Below, piece after piece: positions 46,701-58,529 of a DNA stretch of 64,000 nucleotides. This DNA is from Exophiala sp. HKRS030 (lineage: Eukaryota; Ascomycota; Eurotiomycetes; Chaetothyriales; Herpotrichiellaceae). Position 1 is the first letter of the stretch, and each line of letters begins with the position of its first letter. The notes under the pieces were generated by a model. It made no database searches. It was given only the letters and a program-made list of their open reading frames with translations, and was not told the DNA's origin. The stretch is taken from positions 1,612,001 through 1,676,000 of the forward strand of contig JAHWDD010000004.1 in assembly GCA_023897205.1 (NCBI GenBank), in the 5' to 3' direction. The translations under genes were made by a program, and so were the position numbers.

Positions 46701-48150
46701 GTACTATCTTGTGGTACTACTATAACTAACTTTTTTACTTTAACCTTACGGTATAGCGCCTTATAAACCCTAATTAACTAGTCGCTTATATTTTTAGTAA
46801 ATAGCTTTTAAAGGTATGGAGGATATTTCTAACGGTATGGATCGTTAATTATTGGAATTAGGCGAATTTGTAACGGCTCTATATTTAATCCTAGATTTTT
46901 TTCTGGGAATTGTTAGAAATCTTTTAGATTACGACTGGTATCTGATCCTACCGAGATATTTTAATAATACGTAACGGCATTTGCTTCTCTATCTTATACG
47001 TTCTTTATTATTCCGACGAGCGGGCATTTCCGGAAGGCGATAGCGGATCGAGTTAATTCTTAGTTTTAGAAGAATCTTGTACTCTAATATATTATAATAA
47101 ACTAGTTAAATTATATTATAGCCTAGTATACAATATAAATGATAAAGGTGGAAGTAATGGGGGTTAGAATTGGATCTTATTTAGCTTTCTCTATATAGGA
47201 GCTAAAATTAGAGCCTAAGGAAATAAAGGGGGCCCGAGAAGGCTGTTTAACTTGGCCGTAATGCCCTATATCTTCTTAGTTTGCGATAAGTTAACATTAT
47301 TTTGTCTAGATACCTAATTACTATATAGTACTATACGGTAGTGGAAAACTATCTAGAGTCGACTGCGTAACTCATTTATTATCTATAGTGTATGGGAGAT
47401 ACTGCTAGCTCTGCTGCCACTAGTAATGCTACTATATATCCGCTCTTATTATATTCGTCTATTGAGAAGAATGATATAATTTAAAGATAAAGATTTTGGG
47501 TACTGTAACTAAAAATAAATATATGCAAAAATGATGGACACTATAATTTGACCTCGCCGAGTAATCGATTAAAATAATTGTTAGTTAAATGGTGTCGCTC
47601 CAAAGCCGTTCTCGCGAATATTGTTATATGTGGATGTTAAGGTGGTCTCAGCATTCCTAAACTAACGGCGTTAGTGCCTTCCTCGCCATTTATATTACTA
47701 ACGTATTCTAGCTAACTCTTTCCTAAAAGGCGTATTATTGAATTTTACTCGCGTAGACTATTGTTTACCGATATATTAACTAGCTCAGGAACCCTATGGC
47801 CGTTTGTTATTAAATCTTAAGAGATATACGAGATATACAAAGAGGATAGATATTCCTCTTTTCGTTAATATTATTAATTGCTATGAAGATAGTAGGCTAT
47901 AAGATAGAAATATGGTCGAGTAATTTTGCCTCCGTTAAACCCTCTATCTCCGGATATGCTCTAGTTACATAAATACTAAGTCTTATCTCTTCTTTGGTTT
48001 CTTAAATATCTCTTTTTCTGAAACTCGTGTAACGGAAGTTTCTAGTATAACTTCCTAGGGATCTAGAAAGCTTAGCCTATCGTTATCTATAGCTGCTGAC
48101 TCCGAAAGGTAGTGGCTTTCTAGACCTTGTGAAAGTCTAGACGATGGGGG
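46701..48150. mobile_element. RIP-degraded repeat block E, strand-asymmetric
   Basis: Same pattern as block C: 47,401-47,700 has 21 TpG but 7 CpA. No gene seen. Possibly the continuation of the block C element on the far side of block D. Confidence 0.55.
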
Positions 48151-50290
48151 AAATTATAGTTTCGATTCTTTAGAGAGTTTAAAGTATATATTATATAGTA
48201 TAGTATTAATAGTAGAGTAAAGCCTTTTAAAGTAAGTAGGCATCTAGGTATTATAGACACTTTTAGTAAACTTATATACCGTCTATTTCTCTTTCCCTTC
48301 TAATTTAGTAAAGTTAAAGGTACGGATTAGATAACGGTAGAATATAGTCTTTTTACCCTCGACTACGGGATAATAACTATAAATCCTTACCGATCGATTA
48401 TCGTATAAGATAGAAAAGGCGAGAATCTCTCGATAAAGTTCTTTCTCGCGCTTTATAAGCCTAAATAGCTCTACGACTTCTCGAATAGCGAGAGTTATAC
48501 TATATACGTTCTAGCGATCTACTACATTAAGTATAGCTATACCGTACTTTACTTCGCTCGAGAAGAAGGGAAAGTATATATACTATATCCCTATAAAGAA
48601 GGAGTTATCGGTAAGGTCTCTAATAAATAGCTAAAGTTTCTTAAGTTAGTCGTTAGTAAATATAGAGCGTTTAAATCCTATAGAGTAGTCTAGTTAAGGT
48701 TATATCTTAGTAATAGAAATCGAATTATTCTAGCTCTTATTAACGCTTTTAATAAGACTCCTTAAATACTTCGCTTCTAGAACCGCTAATAATTACGCGG
48801 AAGGGATAATAAGTCTTATAATATCCTAGATAACCTTTACTTCGTTTCTATCCTATATTATCTCGTAGGTATCCTCGAAGAAATTATCCTAAAATAAGGA
48901 ATACTTAGGAACTACCTACTCGTCTTTAAGTAAGGACTTAGACCCTTTCTTGCTTTCTATTATAGAACCCTCTTTATTCCGGCTAACGTACTTACCTATA
49001 AAGCTTCCTTTTGCCTCGAGAAGCGACCTATAGCGTAGGTCTTAATAAGGAGTACTCTTCTCCTCTCTAGGCTTCTAGTTACTCGGTATAGTTAAACTAG
49101 GCGCGCTAGAGTCGCTATTCGATTACTTTCGGCGGAGTAAGGCGGCGGATTTCTTTCTCGCTAATAAATAATTTATTTCGCTACTTTCGTTAAAGTATCC
49201 TTACGGCTAGTAGTACGTCTATATTTAATATATAATAGAATTAACGTCTTAAATAGAGGGCCTAAGACAAGATACTCGCGGTCGTTTAAGAGAGGGCGGG
49301 TTTAGTTACTATTTAGTTTCTCGTTTCCGCTTTAGAGGCTTCGATAGTAGAAGAGTAGACGGTAGGTACGTACGCTTTATTAGGTTAGTCTTCTATCGAA
49401 GAATAATATCGGAGGCTTATATTAGGACTTTTAACGTCGCTAACTAGAGATAGTAGAGGGTACTAGTAGAGTTTTTATTAAGTCGTATTAATCGTAATTA
49501 AGCGGTCTAAACGGGCGCTCCGTCGAAGAGGAGTTTACTTTTATCCCTTCTTAATGCCTTAAGGCCGTTTCCCTTCGCTAGTTAGTTAAGTATTTAAGAT
49601 AGAAGCGGGAAAATAACCTAGTAGCTTCGATAACCGTCGCCTTTTAGTCTCTAGAGCGGTTATACTGTCTCGACGTACTATAGTTACTCGAGATTAGAAG
49701 GAAGAAATGGGCAGGATTATATAAGTTATAGGTAAAATACCCTTACGGTCTCTACCCTAGCGCCTAGACTAGGTGGTATATAGTATTATATAAAAAGAAG
49801 ATAGTTAGGTCGTAGAGCCCCTTAGTAAATATATAATACACGCTAAACCTATAAGTACTTTCCCGGTATACTCCCTATACGTGAGCGGTTATAGTCTAGA
49901 TTTTAGTATAGCTAATACGATTATATTAAACTAGCCGAACGTGATATATATTCGTTAATTAATCTAAGGGGGGAAGTATATCTATTAGTAATAGTGCTAC
50001 CTATTTCTACCTACTATAACTCCTTTCTTAATATATTAGTGCTCTACGAGTCCTATTATACCCTACTCTATAGATACTACTTTCTTAATAAACGTATCTA
50101 TATAATCGGCGAGGATTAGGAAACTAAAGGATTAAAGTATTATAGAGGAAGGAAAAACTATATTTATCTTGATCCTAGTAGCCGGAGGAGATTCTATAGC
50201 TTAATAAAGATCTCCCTCTTATCAGCTATATAGTTACACTAGATTATTCTAGATCCGGAGCCGAGGCTTACGTTATAATATAGCCTATAG
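48151..50290. mobile_element. RIP-degraded repeat block F (both strands depleted)
   Basis: AT-rich, with CpA and TpG again rare on both strands, and no surviving ORF. It ends where the sequence turns into nearly unmutated DNA at about 50.3 kb. Confidence 0.6.
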
Positions 50291-50640
50291 GTCTACCACT
50301 TTTAACGAGGAAATTTAGGCAGCAGCATAAGGGTAGGGAAATTAGCCGGATTCCTGACGCCCATCTAAAATAGAGGCCTAACCGAGAGGTAAGTATAGCC
50401 GAGGCCCAAAGGGGACCCTAGAGCCCGAATTAGCTTCTACTATTAGGCGTCAGGCAGCGACCCCCCAGTGGCTCGCCAGTACTCGGGTACGCTCCCCCTA
50501 CCCTGCCCTTAGCTCCCACGACGCTCCTTCGGGGCTCAGCCGGGACTCCTTCATACTCTGTCACGTGCCCGAGTAAAGCGGCCTCGCTCCCTTTCCTGAA
50601 CGAACATGGTAAAGGATAAAGTACTGTTCGGGGTATATAT
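50291..50640. repeat. Lightly mutated right border of the AT-rich tract
   Basis: Carries CpA and TpG at ordinary frequency. It includes 50,400-50,510, the better preserved copy of the repeat seen degraded at 46,055-46,165. A TATATATATATA stretch follows at about 50,635-50,655. It looks like the end of an element that escaped RIP or arrived later. Confidence 0.45.
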
Positions 50641-50961
50641 AATATATATATATACCTAGGTGGAAAACAGGGTCCAAATCCTTCGGCAGGCATACGTACA
50701 TTCATGTTGTCTTTCACTTTTTGATGACCATGGATGATGGGGTTTACAAATATCACAGGGACATATATCTATCCCCTTCCCAGGATATCAACATCTCACT
50801 TGATCACCATCGGGCTTGACTCGTGGTTCCCCCTTTCTGCGTATCGGTTTCTGCGCTTTTGTCTCACCGGTGTAACACTATCGTCAACATCACTGCATCC
50901 TCATTCACGTCACGTCGTCGTGTTCGGCTCATATCGCCCGTTCACCGCTAACTAGGACCTC
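50641..50961. other. Intergenic, 3' side of isocitrate lyase
   Basis: Ordinary-composition DNA between the AT-rich tract and the isocitrate lyase stop codon. No gene seen; it probably includes the lyase 3' UTR. Confidence 0.4.
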
Positions 50962-52809
50962 TCAATGGAACTGCGACTCGGTCACACCCTTGCCCATAGC
51001 GGCGGTACTCGAAACACCACCGGTGACCATCTTCAACAGATTATCGACATACGTAGCGCCAGACCATTTCTGATGTGTGACGACGTCGACTTTGTTTTCC
51101 ATCTCGGGTTCCTGAATGAGTTCGCCGTAGGCACGCATGCCGCGCTTGGAGAAGGCCTTTGCGAATTGATCCGAGATCAGCGCTGTTGAGTGCAGACCGG
51201 CCAAAGTGATGAATTGCCATGAGTAGCCGAGTTCTGCGAGGCGTTGGATGTAGGTTTCTTGGTCGCTGGCAGCCATGGCGGCTTTCCAGTTGAATGATGG
51301 TGAGAGGTTGTATGCGAGTCTATTTATATAGTATTAGTTTTTGAAAGAGTGTTAAAGGATTGGGCATTTTCTCATGCTTTAGGGGATTTGATAGGTTCGA
51401 AGGGGAGAGAATGATTGTTGGGGAGGTAGCAATGGGAGAAACTTACTTTTGTTCGGGCCAGACGGCGTGTACACCTTCGGCGAATTCCTTGGCCTGCTCG
51501 TAGTCGGGAAGTTTGCTTTCCATCCAGATCAGATCCGAATATGGAGCGTAGGCAATAGCACGGTTGATGGCGCTGGGGCAGCCACCCTGGTATCTGTAGT
51601 AACCTTCTCTCGTCCTAGCAGCATCCCAGTCGAAATAGATATCTACACCAGTAAGACCCTTGGCGATGGCACGGGCTTCGCTGTTGGATTTCCCCTTTGC
51701 TGCTTGCTTGTATTTGGCGATCAGAGAGGCTTTGTCGACGTGGACGCCGGCATTGATGGCTTCAACAACAGCGTCGTCAAAGAGTTTCAGGCCGCACGAC
51801 GCAATCCATGTGTCTTCAATGGCCTGCAATTGGTCACCATTCTTGCCGGCTTGCTCGGCTGCAACCATCAGGTCGTTAAGAGGTTGGAGATTGGGGTTGG
51901 TGCTTCCAAGGATAAAGGCGTGGTCGCGGTGGTCGATGGTCGTGGTGATGAGGGTGGCAGCCTCGGAGTCGGTACGGGCAATGGCCAGCAGGTCCACGCC
52001 CATGATATCGGCCTGAGCTCGAATAGCCACTAGTCGGTTGATGTGCTCGGAAATGGGCACCAGCACTTTACCCGCCATATGACCACATTTCTTGGTTCCG
52101 GGAGCTTGATCCTCAATGTGGATGCCGGCAGCTCCTTTCTCCACGAAGAGCTTGGTGAGTTTCATCACTGCAGTCAAACCACCGTGACCGGTATCTGCAT
52201 CTGCAATGATTGGTCGGAGGTAGTCGACGTTGGCGACGGTGTCTCGTTTCTCTTTGGGCGTTGTGAGGCGTTCCTCTCTTTGTTTTCGATCGTGGAACAA
52301 CTGGGCCATGAACAGATGTTGGACTTTGTTTGGGACAGTGTTCATGGGGTAGTCGGCCAAATCTGGAGATGGCTCATCGGTTGATGATGCTGTGGAAGAT
52401 GATTGCCATCCTGAAACGTAAACAGTGTCGAGATATTTATTCATTTGGGTTAACATGGTGGGTTCCAGACAACCATATGTGGCAGAGGCAGTTTTGGTCT
52501 GCATAAAAAGGTCGTCAGCGACGTTTGCTCGAATAAGTAAATTTTCGACGCTTGACTTACGGCAAAACGATGCTCTACCAGTTTCCATAACTTCTTGGCC
52601 TGAACATTGCTAGGATATTCAATCTTGATGGTTCCTCTTTTTTGAACAATCTGCTCAGCAGTGAATGGCCGCTTGGTGTATCGCCATCTCGAGTCGGTCC
52701 ACCACTGCTTGACAGCTTCGACATCTTGGAGGTATTTTCTCTCTTCTTCGTCAATAGGATTAGAGCCCATCTTGAACGTGTCGACGAGTTTATTTAGAGC
52801 TGATGTCAT
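50962..52809 (-). CDS. acuD: Isocitrate lyase (three exons)
   Basis: First enzyme of the glyoxylate bypass; it splits isocitrate into succinate and glyoxylate for growth on acetate or fatty acids. Minus-strand exons 52561-52809, 51447-52498 and 50962-51319 give 552 residues. The introns are 62 and 127 bp with GTAAGT donors. Exon 1 holds the conserved [20 protein letters not shown]. Exon 2 has [50 protein letters not shown] and the catalytic signature KKCGHM (Cys near residue 221). Exon 3 has [12 protein letters not shown] and [18 protein letters not shown]. The first 20 residues before [15 protein letters not shown] are variable in the family, so the start at 52809 is the first ATG of a plausible leader, not proven. 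There is no SKL-type C-terminus. In fungi this gene is induced by acetate or fatty acids and repressed by glucose. Confidence 0.97.
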
Positions 52810-54233
52810 AGAATTTCTGTCTGGTTGATTTGAGGTATACAGCACGAGGCACGCGACTTGAGGGACAGAGGAGTAGCTTGAGAAGAGTAGAGAGTCAGTT
52901 CAGAGGAAAGAGTCAACCGCTTGAATAGAGTGACAAGGGAAATAAATCGGTCGAGAAAGAGAGATGACTCACTTTCAGAAGCATGCGGATGCTGGACCTT
53001 AAGTAAAAAAAGAACCCAAGACAAGAGCACAAGCCATTCGAAGGACCAAAAGCCGAGCAAAACCAAATGACTGAATACCTTAGTTTGACGAGATGGACAT
53101 GACACCGAGGACGGCAAAGCAAAGGCATGTCGACCTCCAGACCTTGAACGAAGACCAAGCCAGGCCTGACTAGTAGGATCCTGGTCAAAGTGGTCGGACC
53201 AAGGGCGCGATTGGTGCAAAGTCGACGAGGGAGGAACAGCGGCAAGGAGCCATTGGTCCATGATGGCAATCACTGGGGAAGAATCCGGACTGGAGGAGAG
53301 TTTGAGAGGCTGACGACGGACGCTCAGCTCATCCAAGAGGCGTTTCGGTTCAGGATCGGGTCTGTGGGGAACATGGACAAATGCCAAACTTGACAGACGA
53401 AAGACGAAATCCTCACGCATGTGGCCATGACGTTTGATTTTACCTCCGTTCATCCGCCTCTCAAGACACACATTTTTGATGGCTGAGTCTCGCCACAGGT
53501 CTAATCACTGTGAGATGTATCATGTTGGTACATAACGCATTCCAACGTCTGTTCTAATTTCTTCAATCACTGTCTACTAACCTCGTGGCTCGGATCCCGA
53601 AGTCGTCTTTGCTGTCTTGTTGTCATGCCGTGCGGTTCATGTCTTCTTTCGACGGAGTTGTGCCTCGGCTCAAGTCACGTGACGCGGACAAAAACCTATT
53701 GCCATTCACTCTGGCATGACAAGCCAATCACAGCGTCTCTTCTGCTCTTTACGAAAAGCAATCGGAAGGGTCTTGATGATTCCAGGCCTCGCCTCTCCAT
53801 CATCGTCCTCCGTCCTCTCACTGCAAATGCTGGTTTAAGTAGCCCCGGCAATCTCTCTCTTTGCCGTTCGGAACAATTGGATCAACTATCGAATGGTTTT
53901 TGTCATTGGAAAAGACCTTTATGTACACTAACTGCCTGTAGTGTCAGACCGCTACGCCGAGCCTCGCCTTGAAAACTCCGGTCAATGCATAATGGCTACT
54001 AATGCTCACTCGTACTCATAAACACTCTGAAAGCTCGCTCATCGACGTCGAGGAACACACCAACAAACACTATGGCGCTCAGTCGCGGATACCGCGGAAT
54101 CCTGCCGCCCCGTCTTTCTTTCGTCACTCCCACCAGCAAGGGTCCGAATTTACACAGATTGTCACTGCTTAGGAGAAGACAACCATCCACACGGCTCGGT
54201 TCCGGATTTACCCGGGGCTGATATCCGGAACCT
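52810..54233. other. Intergenic: isocitrate lyase promoter and trehalase 3' side
   Basis: No gene supported in 1.4 kb. A 221-codon minus-strand frame upstream of isocitrate lyase (52,806-53,471) has no domain and looks like leader sequence. A TCACGTGACG E-box palindrome lies near 53,674-53,683. Pyrimidine tracts on the minus strand near 52,870-53,000 fit an isocitrate lyase core promoter. Confidence 0.4.
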
Positions 54234-56758
54234 TCATTTTACGTCTTCGGTACCTGAACTGAAAACCGCCTCAGCCTCGTCGGCAGAATTCGACACTGAT
54301 TCGTCCGAGCCTTCGTCGATTGTCTCGTCCGCTCCGAGCTTGATTTCAGTGGCTCTAGCGAATTGCTCATATGGAGTGAGCGTGCCCAGCGCTCTTCTCA
54401 TGTGCATTGGAATGCAAGATAGACCGTACACGTAGCTGGCGTTGACCCAACCAAAGCTGTCCACCAAAGTTAGCATATTTTCGTGTTGGTGGTCATCATA
54501 GTGCTGTACTCACCCTTCACGAGGAACACCGACGAAATCAGATCCCTGATTGCCATATTCGGCATCGACCTTGTGCGGGTCGAGTTCACGGGTCACGTTG
54601 TATTTTTCCACCACAACGCCGTTGAAATCCACAAACGCTTTGGTAACCATGTACAACCATTTGTAAGCCATACGTTGCGTTTCTTCAATGTATCCGTACT
54701 TGATGAATCCACCCCACGCGAGCATCTGCTGAGGTGCCCAGCCAAAGGGATAATCCCATTGTCGATTGGGACGGTCAAGGCCAACCTCACCTCGAGACTC
54801 TTCCGTACCAGAGACGAGACCACCAAAACACTCGAATCGTGGAAGAGCATATTGCACAAGAGCTGCAGCTTGTTTAGGCGACGCACAGCCAGCCCACATC
54901 GCCCAGAAAGTTGTTGCTGATTCGTAGGTCGTCCGCTTCTTGCTGACAGTATCATAGTCGAAATACATGCCCTTAGCCTCATTCCACATGTACTTGTCAA
55001 TGCGAGCTTTGCGGAGTCGAGCACGTCGATCCCATGTTGCAGACGTCTCAAAGCCTTCCTTACGGTTGGCCTCGGTCTGGAATTCAGGTGGAATCACGAG
55101 TCGATCATTGAAATATTGACGGATACACCACGAGATATCAATCTCATACTTGTACAACAGCGAATTGAGGTCAATGGTAGCCAGATTGGCTGCACATCCT
55201 TCAAGGCGGTAAGAAGTGTCATGTCCAGATTCCCGCACCGCTCGATCGTGAAGGAAGTACTCATCAAGCTCAGGCTCCTTGACTTGGTCGGTATTGTATG
55301 CGTGAACGAATTGCTCAAATGTCATGCCATGCTTCTCGGCATAAGGGGTGAGGATATGGAGGAAATGAGTTGCTTCGGTCTCTGGGGAACACCCAAGCCA
55401 TCAGGACGATAGCGAGAAAGACCACTGGCTGGGTCGTAACGTGGCGCAGACATCCATACGTTGTAATATTCCTTGATAGCAGCTCGGATGGCCAGTCGGA
55501 GGAAGTCCAGTGCACCTGGTTCGTGTTTGATTTTGTCATAGACCTTCAAAGCCATGTCGGTCAGGAATGGCGGCTGAGATCGGCTGAGATAGTACGAACG
55601 ATTTGCGTTCAAGATCTTGCCATAATGTTCGATACAGAAACAGAAGTTGTACACCATGGACTTTGCCATGTCAATCTTATCGTTTTGAATGAGGCCAATG
55701 GACTCCATGTAGCTGTCCCAACCATACAATTCATTGAATCGTCCACCAGGGACAATAAACGGCTCTCCCTTGAGGGTCTGCTTTCCGTTGACGACTGTTT
55801 TGCGCATGGCAAGAGCTAGGATACCAGGAGCATTGTTAAGGCTTCGGACATATTCTGCCGTGATTGGGCCCTCGGGTAGCCAGCACACATCGAGTCTCAT
55901 TTCAGGACGATCTTTGACTACCTGGGTATAGTATTCATACTGCTCGGGACAGCCACGGGGAATATAAATACGCGGACGAGGATCATCGGTCCAGTCTTTT
56001 GGGTCTTTGCCAGCCTTCTCAATGGTAGCAGCATCGAGGGCTCGAGTCAAATTGTCCCAGAATTCTTCTCTGATCCGACGGGAAAGTCTATCGACAGGGT
56101 TCTCGCTCAACCGGGAACGATGTATTTTGACCACTTTACTACCCAGATCTTGAGCCAGGGTCAACTCCTGCAAGAGGTTGCTGATCATGTAATTGCCGCG
56201 GATGTCGGTCGATCGGTAGCCAGCGGAAGCGAAGGTACCCAAGGAAATATGCTATGGCCATGTCAGGACGCTGTCATTAGAGACTGCACATGATGATGAC
56301 ATACCTTAGGGCCCTGGTCTTCAATGGTGATCTGCTGGTTGCCATCGATATCCTCTCGGTCGAACAAATCCTTCAGCGTGCGTTCCACATCGACAAGTAA
56401 TTCTTGGTGATGCTGAGAGTACTCATCTGCCAGAGTGCTGAGTTAGTCGAAAATGGGGAGAAGACTGGTTGGTGGGAATGACGAACCGTGGCTAATCCGG
56501 CGGGCTGGATAAGCGCCCTTTGTGGTTTCGAAAAGAGGAGCAGGTTTGATGTACTGATTGAGGAAAGTTGTTAACTCGAGTAAGGGCAAAATGATGCTTG
56601 AAAAGGCATACCGAGGACAGGGTTCTGTTCCTTGCCCCCATCAACTGTTGTCGAATAACTTCATCGTTATAGTAGACATTTGGAGCAGTGTAGGGTTCTT
56701 TCTGGTGACGCTCGACGGAGGAGCTTCGTCTTCGATGGTGCCCATTTGGCGCACTCAT
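54234..56758 (-). CDS. treB: Neutral trehalase (five exons) with an apparent one-base deletion
   Basis: Cytosolic GH37 trehalase that hydrolyses trehalose to two glucoses. Minus-strand exons are 56612-56758, 56487-56553, 56305-56426, 54514-56251 and 54234-54456. Exon 1 has the PKA-type site [10 protein letters not shown]. Exon 3 has the calcium-binding EF-like loop ([12 protein letters not shown], about residues 97-108) typical of neutral, not acid, trehalases. Exon 4 carries signature 1 [14 protein letters not shown] and signature 2 [10 protein letters not shown]. Within exon 4 the frame breaks at the C4 run 55384-55387 (GGGG on the plus strand): the upstream frame ends ...RPDGLGVP and the conserved [11 protein letters not shown]... 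resumes one base out of phase. One extra C restores 765 residues, the usual length. No intron fits (GT to AG would be 11 bp). A sequencing error or a real loss of function are both possible. Splice phases at all four introns agree. Confidence 0.93.
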
Positions 56759-58529
56759 GACAATGCAAGGACTGCGAGTGTAGTCGAGAGTAGAGAGTGA
56801 GTGAGGGAGAAGAGGATTATCGAGTGTTCGGTGCGTGGGAGGACAACCCAAACACCGTCGAACGGATTTTTGTTAGGAACCGCGAACCGAGTCAGGTTTT
56901 GATGATGTGTGATGATGTAGTTCGGGACCCGCCAGAGATTTTTGGTGTGGGTGAGGCGGTCCGCCGTGGGGGTGGTATACGAGACCTTGAAAGCACACGA
57001 CAGAACGAGTCGGAGTCGGAAGCTTGAGCCACTGTTTTGAGGGAGTGAACAAAGAAATGTGTAATGATGAGCACAAGGAGGAAATTGAGCAAGTGAGTGA
57101 ACCAAAGAACTCGAGGAACAAAGCACAAGTTGCTGCAGCGTCAAGGACAGGAAGGTGAGAATGAGAGAGATTGCGGTGAGGCGTGGGCCGCGTTGGTGGC
57201 ACTGTGCGAGGGCAGGTGACGATCCAGCAAGGGAAGCGGAAGTTAGCACTTTTAGCAGAATTTATTGGAAGAACAAATTATGGGGAAGGTGCGATGATGG
57301 GGCTTGTGCTTGAGGTGTGGTTGCCCTTATTGGGGACCACTTAAATACAACAATGGATTAGGTGGGCAGGTACCTGGTGAAGATACTTCGTACTACTGGT
57401 AGCCTCTGGGTGGTGACTGCCTCTTTTTTGCCCAGTGAAGTTGTGGCAGGTACTCATCAGTTCCCAGCGTTCCCAGACGTCCGGAGATGCAAGAGCGAAC
57501 GACTATCGACTCCCGGCTTCGTCATCCACCTCCCACTATAGCTACTGTAACCCTTCTCAACGTTGTAGATGACGCACCGCCGAGAGATTGCGTGATGGAC
57601 TGAAAATTCTGAATGTTGAATGCTTTTCTTGACTAGACTTGGCCGGGAAATCATATCTCATCGCCGCAGTGAAAATGCTACCAAGTAGTCAAATAAAGAA
57701 GGACCGTTTCGTGGTTGGGGTAAGAATCTGTCACTCAAAGCCTAACAGGAACCATCGTCCAAGGCTTCAAGGCCAGATATGCGAATTGGGAGATCGCTCC
57801 GCTGCCCTGCATGCATGTGGTCGAGGACTCGTGCCCACCCTTGACCCTGACAGGCATGCGAAGGCTCGGAGGCGTCGAGCCTAAAGCCAAAAGCCCGTGC
57901 GCCAACTTCTCGTCCCCGGCGTGACCGCGTGGGACAAGTTGCAGAAACAAGTCCCCTTTGATTTTTCTCTTTCAATAGTGAACGTCGGACTGATTTTCTC
58001 ATAGTCATTACTTCACTGGTAGACCATGCGTGACTCTGTACATCACCTGAGTGACACAGTGTCTGGGCCAAAGCTACACCTCTTGCAACAGGTCTTCCCA
58101 ACCGGGCACAAGGCTGCGACTTGGACAAATTTCTCACCCAGCCCTGGACCTGGTGGACCTGGGTCCCCGGAATCCTGGCCCATGGCGACGATTCCCGTTG
58201 AATCTAAATTGAATGTATCACCCACGCCTGAGAAGGAGGGGCCGAGGGGGCCAATGAGCCCCCACGTTCTGGCTCAAAATAGACTGTTAAGGAGGCCGAG
58301 GGCCCTGCAAGCTTTCAGCCTCGTTGTTCATCGCGCCAAATCCAAGTCATATAGAAGCGCACTCGGTCTCAAAAATCGCACATTGATATATGAATATATA
58401 TTCGCTCTAGAACAGTTTGATTTATTTTCAACAATGTGCATATGGTAGAAGCGATGTTGATCCTAATGATGCTACATCTTTTTCAATTCGTGGCTGATTT
58501 GACGTCCACTCTCAAGTGCCAGGATGGTG
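56759..58529. other. Intergenic region, trehalase promoter and flanks
   Basis: I see no gene in 1.8 kb. A 140-codon plus-strand frame at 58,026-58,448 has no recognisable features. Pyrimidine-rich minus-strand tracts at about 56,750-57,200 fit a trehalase leader and promoter. No STRE or other element is claimed. Confidence 0.4.

Noticed and set aside
52806..53471. 221-codon minus-strand ORF upstream of isocitrate lyase
   Set aside because: It overlaps the lyase start and consists of leader/promoter-type sequence without domain or conserved motif.
55381..55396. A short intron as explanation for the trehalase frame break
   Set aside because: The only GT...AG pair spans about 11 bp, too short to be spliced.
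58026..58448. 140-codon plus-strand ORF
   Set aside because: No domain, no good codon pattern, and it lies in a likely intergenic region.
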